A stretch of 64,000 nt of DNA, from contig CM022671.1 of NCBI GenBank assembly GCA_012295275.1, positions 24,643,822 to 24,707,821 of the forward strand, read 5' to 3'. The notes under the pieces were generated by a model. That model made no database searches. It was given only the letters and a program-made list of their open reading frames with translations, and was not told the DNA's origin. The number at the start of each line of letters is the position of its first letter. Position 1 is the first letter of the stretch. Position numbers and translations under genes: made by a program. Below are positions 48,303 through 64,000 of the stretch, piece after piece. This stretch comes from Chrysomallon squamiferum. Its lineage: Eukaryota > Mollusca > Gastropoda > Neomphalida > Peltospiridae.

Positions 48303-48905
48303 AGTCAGATAATATATAACTGTCAGGACACTATGAATATTCATGACTATTGCTGCTTGTTTTAAAAAGAATGTGTTTTAGGCAGGTAGTATGTAACTCT
48401 CAGGGCAATATGAATATTAATGATTTCAACTGCTTGTTTTAAAATCAACGTGTTTCAAAAAGAACGTATTTTAGACAGGTAACATATAGCTGTCAGGGCA
48501 ATATGAATATTCATGATTTCAACTGCTTATTTTAAAAAGAACGTGTTTTAAAAAGAACGTGTTTTATATAACTCTCATGACAAAATGAATATTGACGACT
48601 TCAGCTGCTTGTTTTAATGAGAACGTGTTTTAGACACATGACATATAACTCTCAGGACAGTATGAATATTCATGACATCAGCTGCTTGTTTTAGAAAGAA
48701 TATGTTTTAGAAAGGTAACATATAACTCTCAGGACAATATCAATATTCACGACTTCAGCTGATTGTTTTAAAAAGAACGTATTTTAAACAGATCGTGTTT
48801 TAGACCGAGAACATATAACTCTCAGGACAATATGAATATTCATGTCATCAGCTGCTTGTTTTAAAAAGAACGTATTTTTAAAATAATCGTGTTTTAAACT
48901 GATAA
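48303..48905. repeat. ~85-95-bp repeat upstream of CP2, seven copies
   Basis: Seven imperfect tandem copies of ACATATAACTCTCAGGACA, then ATATGAATATTCATGAC, then TTCAGCTGCTTGTTTTAAAA and AGAACGTGTTTTAGACAGGT, running straight into the acceptor of the CP2 first coding exon. The same array has three copies before CP1. Most units keep the palindrome ATGAATATTCAT and an E-box-like CAGCTG. Confidence 0.9.
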
Positions 48906-48940
48906 CTTTTTTTTATATTTCAGACTGGACGTGATTCACA

Positions 48941-54180
<5,240 letters not shown>

Positions 54181-54182
<2 letters not shown>

Positions 54183-54186
54183 TAAA
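54181..54186 (+). terminator. Polyadenylation signal overlapping the CP2 stop codon
   Basis: AATAAA begins one base after the first base of the TAA stop codon (54180-54182). More AATAAA words follow at about 54237-54243. The first is probably too near the stop to be the only signal, but it shows how short the CP2 3' UTR may be. Confidence 0.4.
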
Positions 54187-54432
54187 TTTCCAAATCTGAG
54201 TATTAATTTGTTCTCTCTGATTTAAACACAGAATGTAATAAATAAAATAAAAAAATAAAAAAATAAATAAATGAAGATTAACGAACAGTACAATATTACT
54301 GAACCTTTTATATTGTAGTCTTTATCTTAAATGTGTATTTCATCATCAACACTGAATCCTCTTGGGAACATATTATCGTTAATAGTGTGTTATTTTACAA
54401 CACTCACAACCGAAAGAGGGGACACAACTTAC

Positions 54433-54772
54433 TTTGTATGCAGCTAACGTGTCTTACTATACTATTAGTGTACAGAGCGTTTCTGTCAAACTGATTGAGA
54501 TCGTTCCATTCCGTCTCTAAAACATCCACAGGATGGCTCCAGTGTGTGTTATAAATATAATACGCGATTACAGTGCAGTTTAGAATAGAGTGAGGGAAGA
54601 AGCCTATCATAATTTCTGTATTTCTTTCCACTAAAGCCAGAGACGGTTTAACTTTTTCAGTCCCAACCAGATTAGAAAATATCCTGACACTAATAACTAA
54701 AACAATCACAATAGATCTGAAAAACAAACACATCTTTTCCGGCTTTCTTCCATCATCCAGTGGCGAAGTCAC
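54433..54772 (-). CDS. Possible first coding exon of an unidentified type II membrane or secreted protein
   Basis: A minus-strand frame without low complexity opens at ATG 54772 and reaches an AAA/GTAAGT donor (exon end 54433), about 113 codons. A short basic head (GRKPEK) precedes a hydrophobic stretch (CLFFRSIVIVLVISVRIF), then a polar luminal-type part with an NCT sequon. This topology is usual for Golgi glycosyltransferases or secreted proteins, but I recognise no family motif. Further exons would have to lie antisense to CP2, and none was found, so a chance frame remains possible. Confidence 0.3.
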
Positions 54773-54939
54773 ATCCTAGTTTTATTTAAAACATTAAAAG
54801 AAGATTAATTTGATTACGGTATTATCTATTTTGCTGATTCAAGCAGAATCATTAAACGTTTTTGATTGTACTTGATATCTGTGGCTTAGACATATTCGCA
54901 TGCATAATACTTCTCACTTATTTAGTCTCTCTGTCTGTC

Positions 54940-55170
<231 letters not shown>

Positions 55171-56728
55171 GAGAGATAAGGTTGCTGCGTTGTTGAATTT
55201 TTTATGTATGGTACTAACATGTTTTTTATGTATGGTTAATGACAAGGAAAAGAAAAAGAAGTATTAGCGTAAAAATAAAAAAATTAATAAATGATAAACA
55301 TTATGTAAATGAATGAGGCAAGAAGTTAACAAAGAAGGTCATAGGCATCTTGCTACAAACTAGGATGCGTATCTTGCAAACAAGAAAACCATTCATCACT
55401 GATAAAGTTAAAACCTAATAATATTTTTACTGGCACAAGATCGTGCTTTTGTTTTTTCTTTTTTTTTTCTTAAAACTGGTTGTCAAGATTTTGTTTTTAG
55501 GTTTTTCTTTGATATAATCGATTGATAAATTTATTGTTGACACTTATAATTATTTTAAATTTATTATTATTTTTTATTCAAATTTTGTTTTTCTGAAACC
55601 ATAAAATATATTATTCCTGTATAAAACGGAATGTTTCTGGTGTACTGTGGTCTTTGTTTGTATTTTATTGCATCTGCATATGTTTTATATATGAATGATA
55701 TATGAATATTAAATAAACGTTATATATGTTATCTGAAAGCAAAAAGAGTCATGAAAGCTTCATCAGATACGTACATTCAGTAGATCTGTGTGTGTGCCGG
55801 TGTGTGTGTGTGCATTTATATATATAAATATATTTATATTATATATGTTTGTATTTATGTATGTATGTGTCTATGTATACATATCTATATCTATATCTAT
55901 TTCTCTCTCTATATATATACTGGCAGAAAGAAGGATAGGCCTTCCACTAATATGTATTTTTACGATTATCTTATCAGATAATATGCATAAACGTGTAACA
56001 AAACTATCAGTGGCGGAATTTAATATAAACACTTAACAATCCTTAAAATCTAAAACACAAAACAGAAACCGACATTTCTTTAAAAATATCAACATTTAAT
56101 TTTATCCAGTTAAGCTAACAAACTTTAATAAATAAAACCAGAATAAAAACAAATAAATAAATAAAACAGTATGGCGTAATATTTAATGTATAAACTTAAG
56201 ACATTCTTTAACGAAGAATCAATACATCATTCATATCTCCTTTATTACAACGAAGTGTACGTTTTAAAAAAATATATTTATTAAAGTTAAAGCCGAGTTT
56301 GTTTAATAATAACTGAAGACCAGACCTAGCGGCGCTGATATAAGCCGTAACTAACCGAGCTCTGTGTCATATAAATCATTACGTTTTCAGAATGGATTCT
56401 TCTGTAATAAAGTCTAGTATAGTGACAGATGTGGGTTCATGTCTCGGTACGGAGTACTCATATATAATGAATACGGGATAAATACTCTCATTCTGGCAGA
56501 TGAATTGTCAGATATATTCAACAACGTAATACATGTGCAAAATGTAATTTTACGGCAACGAGAGGAGACATGTCGGTTCTTTTGAGTTATTATTTTGCAC
56601 AAAGCTTTTAAAAAAACCATTTACGACATTTAAAATTAATTACTTCTCATTCCACGTAGTCGACATATTAATGAGTTATTTCTAGTTAGTTGTTATGGTG
56701 GTTTTTGTGGGTTTTTTTTGCGTTGTTT

Positions 56729-56763
<35 letters not shown>

Positions 56764-56836
56764 TGTATGTATATGTGTGTTTATATATATTATTATATAT
56801 CCTTAATAGCTTTGTATTTATGCCTGTCTGCTTTCT

Positions 56837-56839
<3 letters not shown>

Positions 56840-56867
<28 letters not shown>

Positions 56868-56908
56868 GTATGTATATACATGTATCTATCTGTCTATCTA
56901 TCTATCTG

Positions 56909-56949
<41 letters not shown>

Positions 56950-56954
56950 ATATC

Positions 56955-56985
<31 letters not shown>

Positions 56986-57065
56986 GTATGCATGTATCTA
57001 TCTATCTATCTATCTGTCTATCTATATATCTATATATCTATGTATATATCTATGTATGTATGTAT
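56840..57065. repeat. Compound TCTG/TCTA/TATG microsatellite
   Basis: Tetranucleotide periodicity over about 225 bp: TCTG, TCTA, TA, TGTA, then TCTA, TCTG, TATC and TGTA again. The two halves roughly repeat each other. Overlapping Tyr/Ile/Ser frames are artefacts. Confidence 0.9.
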
Positions 57066-57444
57066 TCAACTCCATTCAACTCTTTCTGTGGTTCTCTTGC
57101 ACAGATCAACACACACACACAGTCACCAGTGCGTTGTATTTAGTGAGATGTCTGCAGTAAAAATGACTGTTGTTATATAAAAATACACAGTGTAAAACTC
57201 TTCTACAGTTTAAACAGTCTCACTGGTCATGTAGTCAACTTTACTGTTTAATGCCCAAGTGTTTATCGTAATAACATATAAAACGAACGACTACTCTTGT
57301 AACGTATACACCTTCATAACACGTATACTCATTTTATTTAAATACTGGAGCTTTTATAGCCTCTTTCTCTGAACTCTGAATAAGAGTGTTTGTTCCATTT
57401 GTTTTGTTTTGGTTTTTTGCTTTCATATTTTATTTTATTTTATT

Positions 57445-57491
<47 letters not shown>

Positions 57492-58239
57492 CTTTGTAGG
57501 GTACATGTTGAATTATTCATTTATGTTGTTTCTCAGTTTACACAAAAAATAGTAAAAGTTTGCAGTGAGTGAAAGAAATAATCAAATTTTTTTCACTGCG
57601 TTCAAACCGTGGAAGTTAACAGTTTACGGTTCTAATGACATACTGAATGGTAATATTAGAGTTAAGGAAAAACGAAATTGTTATCAGTATTACAAACAAC
57701 CTAGAAAATATTTTGTAGATTTGTTCGGGCATGAACATTTGTGCTTATCTTTAAACAAAGCGAAGAATGTGACTTCACCGTTAAGATCGGCAGTTGATAG
57801 GACATGGGCCGTAGGATCAATCACCATAGTTCTGATTAACAGAAGGGCTATATCACAGTGGGTGTCCTTTCTCTCCAGTCTTAACGGTGATTGTATAATC
57901 ATTGAGATTGTATAATCATTTCTTCTTCATGTTAAAGCAACTGCAACAGTGGAGGAAAGGCACTTAAGAAAATTATATTTTCAATAAAAGTATCTGGGAA
58001 TATTTTTAATTCTGCAAAAAACAACAAAAAAACGTGTCTTTTTCGTTTTATGGTGTCTCGATGCATTATTGTTATTTGCAGAAAGAAAAAAGAGACTTTT
58101 CCAAATGTTTTATATTTTTTCAATACTTATATCAGTCTAATAGTTTAACAGCTTTTGTTTAATGCAGTCCTGAACTCCTTTCTTTTCGCAAATATTATAT
58201 TTTTATATGCAATATCATCAGCATTATTTGCCGATCTGT

Positions 58240-58242
<3 letters not shown>

Positions 58243-58324
<82 letters not shown>

Positions 58325-58345
58325 GTCTCTCTCTCTCTCTGTCTC
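58243..58345. repeat. (CT)n microsatellite
   Basis: About 36 CT units followed by CTGTCT variants. Confidence 0.93.
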
Positions 58346-58619
58346 TCTCGCTCGCTCTAACTGTTTCTGTCTCAATTTCGTGAATCTGAGTAACAATAAG
58401 GTTTGCCCCTAATACGTCTGCCCACATATAAATGTCTCTGAGACACTGCACATACTTGCCAAACACGTTGGCTCTGAACTCATAGTGAATTTCAAATGTA
58501 GAAAACACACACAACTGTTTGATAAATCGAAACGTTTGATATGTGTCAAGCACTTTAAAATCTTTCTCACATTTGTTCTGTGATCTTTAACCAGCAGTAA
58601 AGCGCCAAACAGCCATTGA

Positions 58620-58652
<33 letters not shown>

Positions 58653-59411
58653 AAAAAGAAAAAAAAAAAAAAAGAAAAAATATTTTTAAAAAAGGAAAAT
58701 GAAAAAAAAAAAAGAAAAAGAAAAAAGAAAAAGAAATCACTGAGTATGTCATTAAATAAAATATATATTTGTTTTTTCTGTCGTTTTTTGGTTTTATTTT
58801 TATTCTGTTGTTTTTGTCTGACCTCTCTCATGCTGCGACAAACTCTATTACCGCACAACTTGCGGCTGGGAAAAACAACAGTTCTGTTGGATGGGTGAAT
58901 AAGTCCCTTTATTAAATCATTTTTTTTCTCTTTTTTATAATTATTATTATTTTATTACTCTTTATTTCTATCACTTGTTAATTAAATTTTTTTTTTCTTT
59001 CTTTCTTAAATAACGAACTTTGATCTTTGTGATTCTGTTGAGCGAATGAACAAATAATTATTAAATAACACCTCAAGGGAAAAAAAAAAGAGAAAGAAAT
59101 GACATCAAGACGTCTGACGGACGATATTGGGTAATTGGCTAGAATGGGAATAAAGCAGCGCGTGTGACATGGGCAAACGTGTGTCATATAATATTATAGT
59201 ATCTGACATTCAGCCCACGCAGGCCAGTTCGTTATCTCTCAGCCGACTGTGAACACTCGTTGTTGTCGGGTAACACGTTTTTCTCTCTAGCGCATCCAGT
59301 ATACACACTTAGGTTAAAATCTAATGGTGCGTTTTCGTTGTCATGGAGCTTACAATCTGAAGTGAACGTATCATCTGTAGGAGGTCTGGTCTAAACGCCG
59401 GCTCGCTCGAC

Positions 59412-59468
59412 ATGGAGCTGTCGGAAGATGAGAACAGCGAAAAAACCGAAGAATTAAACGATTTTGAT
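59412..59468 (+). CDS. Likely first coding exon of an unidentified gene (continues past the window)
   Basis: ATG 59412 opens 19 codons (MELSEDENSEKTEELNDFD) that end exactly at a consensus GTAAGT donor, phase 0. The 250 bp upstream are less AT-rich and have more CG dinucleotides than the surroundings, as near a promoter. The peptide is strongly acidic with no signal sequence, fitting an intracellular or nuclear protein. No further exon was recognised up to 64000, so a long first intron is implied. The family is unknown. Confidence 0.45.
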
Positions 59469-59837
59469 GTAAGTAACGATTATTTTTGTGGCTGTCTTTT
59501 GCTTCAGTTTTTAAAATTTTATTTGGCTCTCCTTCTTAAATTAGCATTATTAAAATTTAGATTCTTTTTGGCAGCATTAGAAACATCCGATGACTGTCTT
59601 GGTACATAAATAAGAATTTCAGAGTAAATAATGTTATAAATCTGCATTAAAGACAGCTAAATATGCATATTGATTCATTTCTTTTAATGTGAATTTAATG
59701 TTTGATGTATGTTTAACAGAAGCATATTAAGTGACAGATTGAAAATAATCCTGCTTGTGATGTATGTTTGTGCGAAATAACATGATATTACTAAGAGACT
59801 TGTTCATAATGCATATGTATGATAACAAATAGTTGTA

Positions 59838-60075
59838 GGACAAAAAATCAACGGTGAAAATGTCAACCGACAAAATGCCAGCAGTAAAATGTCGGCTACT
59901 GAAATGGTGCCTATTTCCCAAAACTTAATATACACATACCTATCTACTGCTTCATACATACATTATATACATACATACATATACTCATAAAATATGCTTT
60001 TGTTATTTCTGTAGATGATATTTTGTCCAACGTCATCGAATAATGGTAACATTTTGTCCGTTGACATTATGTCCC
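59838..60075. mobile_element. MITE-like element built of GACAAAATGTC words
   Basis: The left part reads GGACAAAAAATCAACGG, GAAAATGTCAACC, GACAAAATGCC and TAAAATGTCGG. The right part, reversed, reads GGGACATAATGTCAACGGAC, AAAATGTTACC and GGACAAAATATC. The two ends are thus imperfect inverted repeats made of short internal repeats around a ~70-bp AT-rich centre. Similar PyGGACAAAATGTCCG repeats are known as small DNA-transposon derivatives in invertebrates (recollection). No coding capacity. Confidence 0.5.
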
Positions 60076-60553
60076 TTGAAATTTTCTCTGCATTCCGTAA
60101 CAAATATAAAATACGTGCCTATGAAAATGTTGTTTATGTATATATGTTTTTATATATGTATATATCGTGTATATGATATAATGTATGTGCATCTTTCTCT
60201 TTGAATATTTGTACATATATATCTGGTGGGTTTTTGGGGGTCGTTTTATTTTTAATTTTTTTTTCGTGCAGTAAATAACTTTGAAAAGTGTAAAAGGCTA
60301 GATCAAAAGGCTGTGATACAGTTCTTTAAACTCATTAATATATCAGTTTACTACTGGGCTCCCACAGTCTGACAAAGCAGTCCTCTGAACAAAGCTTGTA
60401 AATGCATAATAGCTGCACTTTTAATAAAAAAAAAAAAAAAAAAAAATTAAGATAAATAGAACAACAACAGTAATAATAATAAATAAGTAAATAAATTATA
60501 CAGCTGAAACAAGAAAAAACAACAACAAAAAAAAAAAAAAAAATAAATAAAAA

Positions 60554-60584
<31 letters not shown>

Positions 60585-60827
60585 AAAATAAATAATAAAA
60601 AAAACAAAGAACAATAATAACTTATTATGGCAAATGTGCACCTACTACAGACAGTATTATATTTTAGGGTCTTATCAGAGTATCCGACGATATCAAAAAT
60701 TTCAAATACGATTTAAATATGCTTTTTCAAATAATCTGTTTTCGATTTCTTAGTTATCCGGATTTCAAATCAGAGTTTGAGAACTACGAATTTCCAGACA
60801 GAAAAGTATCTAAGTGGCCAATCAACA

Positions 60828-60830
<3 letters not shown>

Positions 60831-60915
<85 letters not shown>

Positions 60916-60920
60916 GTTGT
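60831..60920. repeat. (AAT)n-(ATT)n inverted microsatellite
   Basis: About 17 AAT units directly followed by about 12 ATT units, then GTT units, so the two halves are complementary and can fold on themselves. Confidence 0.93.
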
Positions 60921-61839
60921 TGTTGTTCTTGCTGCTGTAGCTATTGTTTTTGTATTTCGTCATTATTATTATTATTATTATGCAAATGTGCATCAGAAAA
61001 ATATGCTGACTGTGCCTGTAATATAATTAAAGTATATTAAGTAAGAATCACTCTGTGGCAGCAGGCTGTTCTTGACGAGGTTTAATGAAAACAAAAGGTC
61101 AAACAAAACAATCTCGATCACCAAGCAACCTGACCCTGTACTTTTAATACTGTAAAATTATTATCATAAGTGTCGTTCTCGATCGCGACACGGCAAATCT
61201 GTCGTAAACATTTTATATTTACATAAACTGGGATTGTGTAGATATTACAACCCCTCTTTAGTCTGTCAGATTTTTCAATTGAATGTCATTATAAATACAC
61301 AAGAAGAATATTTTAGCCCAAACTGTAAATTTGCTTCGAGAAAGAAAAAAAACCCACAAAAAACAACGGATGCGTTAGTCACTTAATAATCGAGGTTTCT
61401 TGTTGTTACATTAGCATAGTCTCGAATTTCCCCACATGTCATGTCATGTTGTAGTGAAGGTTAAATTGATATAGTGCCATTCACAAAATTTTATTACTCT
61501 TTACTTTTATTTTTCTCGTGTTTTTAAGCTCCACTGTAACAACAGTATTGGGGAATATTAACGTCGGCTCTTATAAATAACTGTAGAAAAATGTCGTCTT
61601 GTTTAGAGATAAGTGTTTTCTGTGTAAATAACTTTTATGTGTTTACTTTGTAGTTACAGACAACGGTGAAAAACAAAACGAAAATGTATTTCTATTTTTT
61701 CTTTAATCAGAACTTTAATTTTTTTTTTTCGAAATTAATTTTTAATTATTTAATTAATTTATTTATTATCAATTTTTAATTATTTTTTTATTTTATTTTT
61801 AATTTTTTTTTAGGCAATGTTTTTTGTCTTGAAATTTGT

Positions 61840-61844
<5 letters not shown>

Positions 61845-61917
<73 letters not shown>
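61845..61917. repeat. (CT)n microsatellite
   Basis: About 36 CT units, preceded by T-rich DNA. Confidence 0.95.
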
Positions 61918-61921
<4 letters not shown>

Positions 61922-62922
61922 ATATTATATGTAAGTACGTATATTTGTGTTTATATGTGATTATGTTCATTTGTCAAAGCATTTGTATTTCACAGTACTT
62001 CTTAGGTATATATATATATATATATATATTTTTTTTACATGGATATCATTCTGTGTTACTAAAATAATAACATGAGAGGTAGTTTCATATATTACTACTA
62101 CTACTACTACTACTACTACTATTATTAACTAAACGCTAATAAGTAATAAGAATAGTAAGAATAATAAATAAATAAATAAAACTTTTACTTTAATATAATT
62201 TTTCAAGAATGCTGTCCAAAACGTTGGAATAATAATAATTACACCATCATCATCATCCTGGACGTCGTCGCCAACATGCCCTACAGATAAATACATGACT
62301 TGCTCTATTTAATTACCGAGACGCCAGCCCCCTTTGTATAACACTAAACAGTCGATGTAGTTGTATGACGAGTGTCGTTAAACACTCTGCCATTTACTCA
62401 CCCGCCTTTAATCAAATTAACGACTTCAAACATGGAATCTGCGGTTGCGTAAATAAATTTAAAAAAAAAAATACAGTAAGTGCAATAGCAGTTGGACATG
62501 CACTGACAAGAACATGCGGAGTTCCGAACACACCACGTTTGTCTGGCACGCACTTGTTTTTACTCCAGTGACTTTTGTTCGTACGCGCCACAAGCTTTCA
62601 AGCCATTGAGTAAAAAAATGCTTTCAGTCATGCAATTTAAAGTGAATCCGTTGGTGCAAAAAACACGTTGTTAATTATTCATTTTGCATAAAGTGCTTTT
62701 GCTGTGTTGAAGTTTTTATGTTATAGGAATGAATACAGACACCCAAAGGAACGAACGTCTGATTTAATTAAAGTAAATGCAGTTAAAATTGTACCTTTGA
62801 CGATACTGAGAAATAGTCTAAATATAGTCTGCAATACTTACAGATTAAATTTTTTTTTTTTTTTCATCCTGTCTTAATTAGTAAGTCAGTATAGCAACAA
62901 ATGAGTACATTTCAAAAATATG

Positions 62923-63037
62923 GTCGCTTCCATTTTGTCTGTAGTCGTTATGTCATCAGTTAAAGGGCAGAGCGATTTGCTTGTCTGAAAAAATACAGTC
63001 ATCGGTCCCACACATACAAGAGTAAAATGGCGGCTAT

Positions 63038-63040
<3 letters not shown>
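62923..63040. repeat. Dispersed short repeat related to the 34163-34343 element
   Basis: Carries CGCTTCCATTTTGTCTGTAG, TCGTTATGTCATCAG, AAAGGGCAGAGCGATTTGCT and AAATACAGTCATCG, ending in AAAATGGCGGC. Like the 34-kb element it abuts an AAT/ATT tract, and its CGC/CCATTTT and AAAATGG ends are inverted. Confidence 0.5.

Positions 63041-63118
<78 letters not shown>
63040..63118. repeat. (AAT)n-(ATT)n inverted microsatellite
   Basis: About 10 AAT units followed by about 16 ATT units, a second self-complementary pair 2 kb from the first. Confidence 0.93.
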
Positions 63119-63120
<2 letters not shown>

Positions 63121-63305
63121 TACTTTGTTATGAGTGCCGAAAACAATAAAAGAATAACTAGGAATTTGTAAGGAATTATATAATTATTTATACCGCAATA
63201 GGTACACTTTAAAAAAACATAAAAAAGCAACATCTATTGATATATAGCTAGGTGTTGGTTTTTGTGTTATTTTACACACACACATACAGAGAGAGAGAAG
63301 AGAGG

Positions 63306-63321
63306 CAGGGAGGGAGGGAGG

Positions 63322-63388
<67 letters not shown>
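63306..63388. repeat. GGGA then GA microsatellite
   Basis: Several GGGA units lead into about 30 GA units. Confidence 0.93.
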
Positions 63389-63390
<2 letters not shown>

Positions 63391-63541
63391 ATTTCACTGA
63401 GGTAAACCAGGTAGGCTGAAGAACAGAAATTGATACATCCTGTTTACCCTTGCACCTGTTGATTTTTAAATTACCTCAGCTCAAAACTGAGTTATACTGA
63501 CAGAATGCATAAATAAAAAGAAGCCTAAACAAATAATTCCG

Positions 63542-63577
<36 letters not shown>

Positions 63578-64000
63578 AGAAGAAGAAAAACAATTAAGCT
63601 TCTACTCAGTGAATTACAAAAATGATTTATGACAAAGCGGGGGCTGGGGTGGGGTGGTGGGTTAATTCGCTTGTTTTATTTTTAGGTCTCAGTTTTAGTT
63701 ACGTAATGGGAAAATGAATAAATAATCGAAAACGCTGATAGCTATCAATGGAATGAAATTTATGTGCAGACTGTAAAATGGCGAAATGGAACACAATACC
63801 TTTAACGCTTTACGTCGATGTTACTCAACCAGGCGCCAAGCTGTATTCACGAACAAATTATTTTAATGAAAGCTTCGTCTCACGCTTTCGAGCGTTATCA
63901 TAGATCATCTGCAAAAACGTCAAAAAGGATTAAATCACCTAAGAGTTTATTAATTTTTCAAAGAAAGCGACATGTATTAAAAAAAAAAAAAAAAAAAAAA

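Larger units (their letters stand above)
59469..64000. other. Putative first intron, noncoding
   Basis: No exon seen. Holds a MITE-like element (59838-60075), A runs (60427-60446, 63542-63576, and a terminal run from about 63979), AAAT units (60543-60590), paired AAT/ATT tracts (60831-60920 and 63040-63118), a CT tract (61845-61917), a TA tract (62009-62029), TAC units (62093-62120) and GGGA/GA units (63306-63388). Confidence 0.55.

Noticed and set aside
57565-57915. 116-codon plus-strand frame
   Set aside because: It has no splice-site or promoter context and no recognisable motif, and the sequence around it is simple repeat; a chance frame or an unreadable relic is more likely.
58409-58858. 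149-codon minus-strand frame with a Phe-rich middle
   Set aside because: Its middle is the A/G-rich tract at 58622-58735 and the rest shows no motif or exon border.
62365-62571. 68-codon plus-strand frame as a possible second exon of the 59412 gene
   Set aside because: No acceptor in a compatible phase was found, and the frame crosses an A run.

Overview
The window is eukaryotic, AT-rich, intron-bearing DNA, very probably from an invertebrate and most likely a mollusc or another lophotrochozoan. The evidence is GT-AG introns, signal-peptide-bearing secreted enzymes, very dense di-, tri- and tetranucleotide repeats, poly(A)/poly(T) runs, DNA-transposon relics and almost no long open frames. 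Only a small part of the 64 kb codes for protein; nothing bacterial (operons, RBS, CRISPR, IS) is present. The assignment to molluscs is inference.

Layout: (1) 1-4342: noncoding repeats, then the last two exons of a plus-strand gene for a secreted six-cysteine protein I do not recognise. (2) 4343-19812: a gene-poor stretch holding a striking array of thirty 39-bp units (12042-13213) and a degenerate ~210-bp tandem repeat (15885-16880). (3) 19813-27343: an eight-exon M14B (CPN/E-type) metallocarboxypeptidase gene on the minus strand (CP1, 426 aa), with a candidate promoter and 5' noncoding exon. (4) About 30.3-45.2 kb: a spacer with a transposon-like inverted-repeat element around decayed gene fragments, MITE-like sequences, many microsatellites and a broken third carboxypeptidase gene (42581-43600, plus strand). 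(5) 45178-54182: an inverted second copy of the carboxypeptidase gene (CP2, 410 aa, plus strand) with a Tigger/pogo-like element and expanded minisatellites upstream. (6) 54183-64000: a possible minus-strand exon at 54433-54772, the likely first coding exon of another plus-strand gene at 59412-59468, and more repeats.

The core of the window is this head-to-head carboxypeptidase cluster. CP1 and CP2 share all eight exons, phases, introns, intronic microsatellites and an upstream ~85-95-bp repeat, so they arose by inverted segmental duplication. Both keep every catalytic and zinc residue of the family, but differences concentrate in the end of exon 4, exon 5 and the start of exon 6. There CP2 has lost both residues that give this subfamily its preference for C-terminal Arg/Lys (Asp to Asn, Gln to Tyr). 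The two proteins also end differently: CP1 has a hydrophobic tail suggesting membrane or GPI attachment, and CP2 has a short tail suggesting secretion. Together this suggests a duplicated peptide-processing enzyme that has changed specificity and location. That is the most interesting biology visible here.
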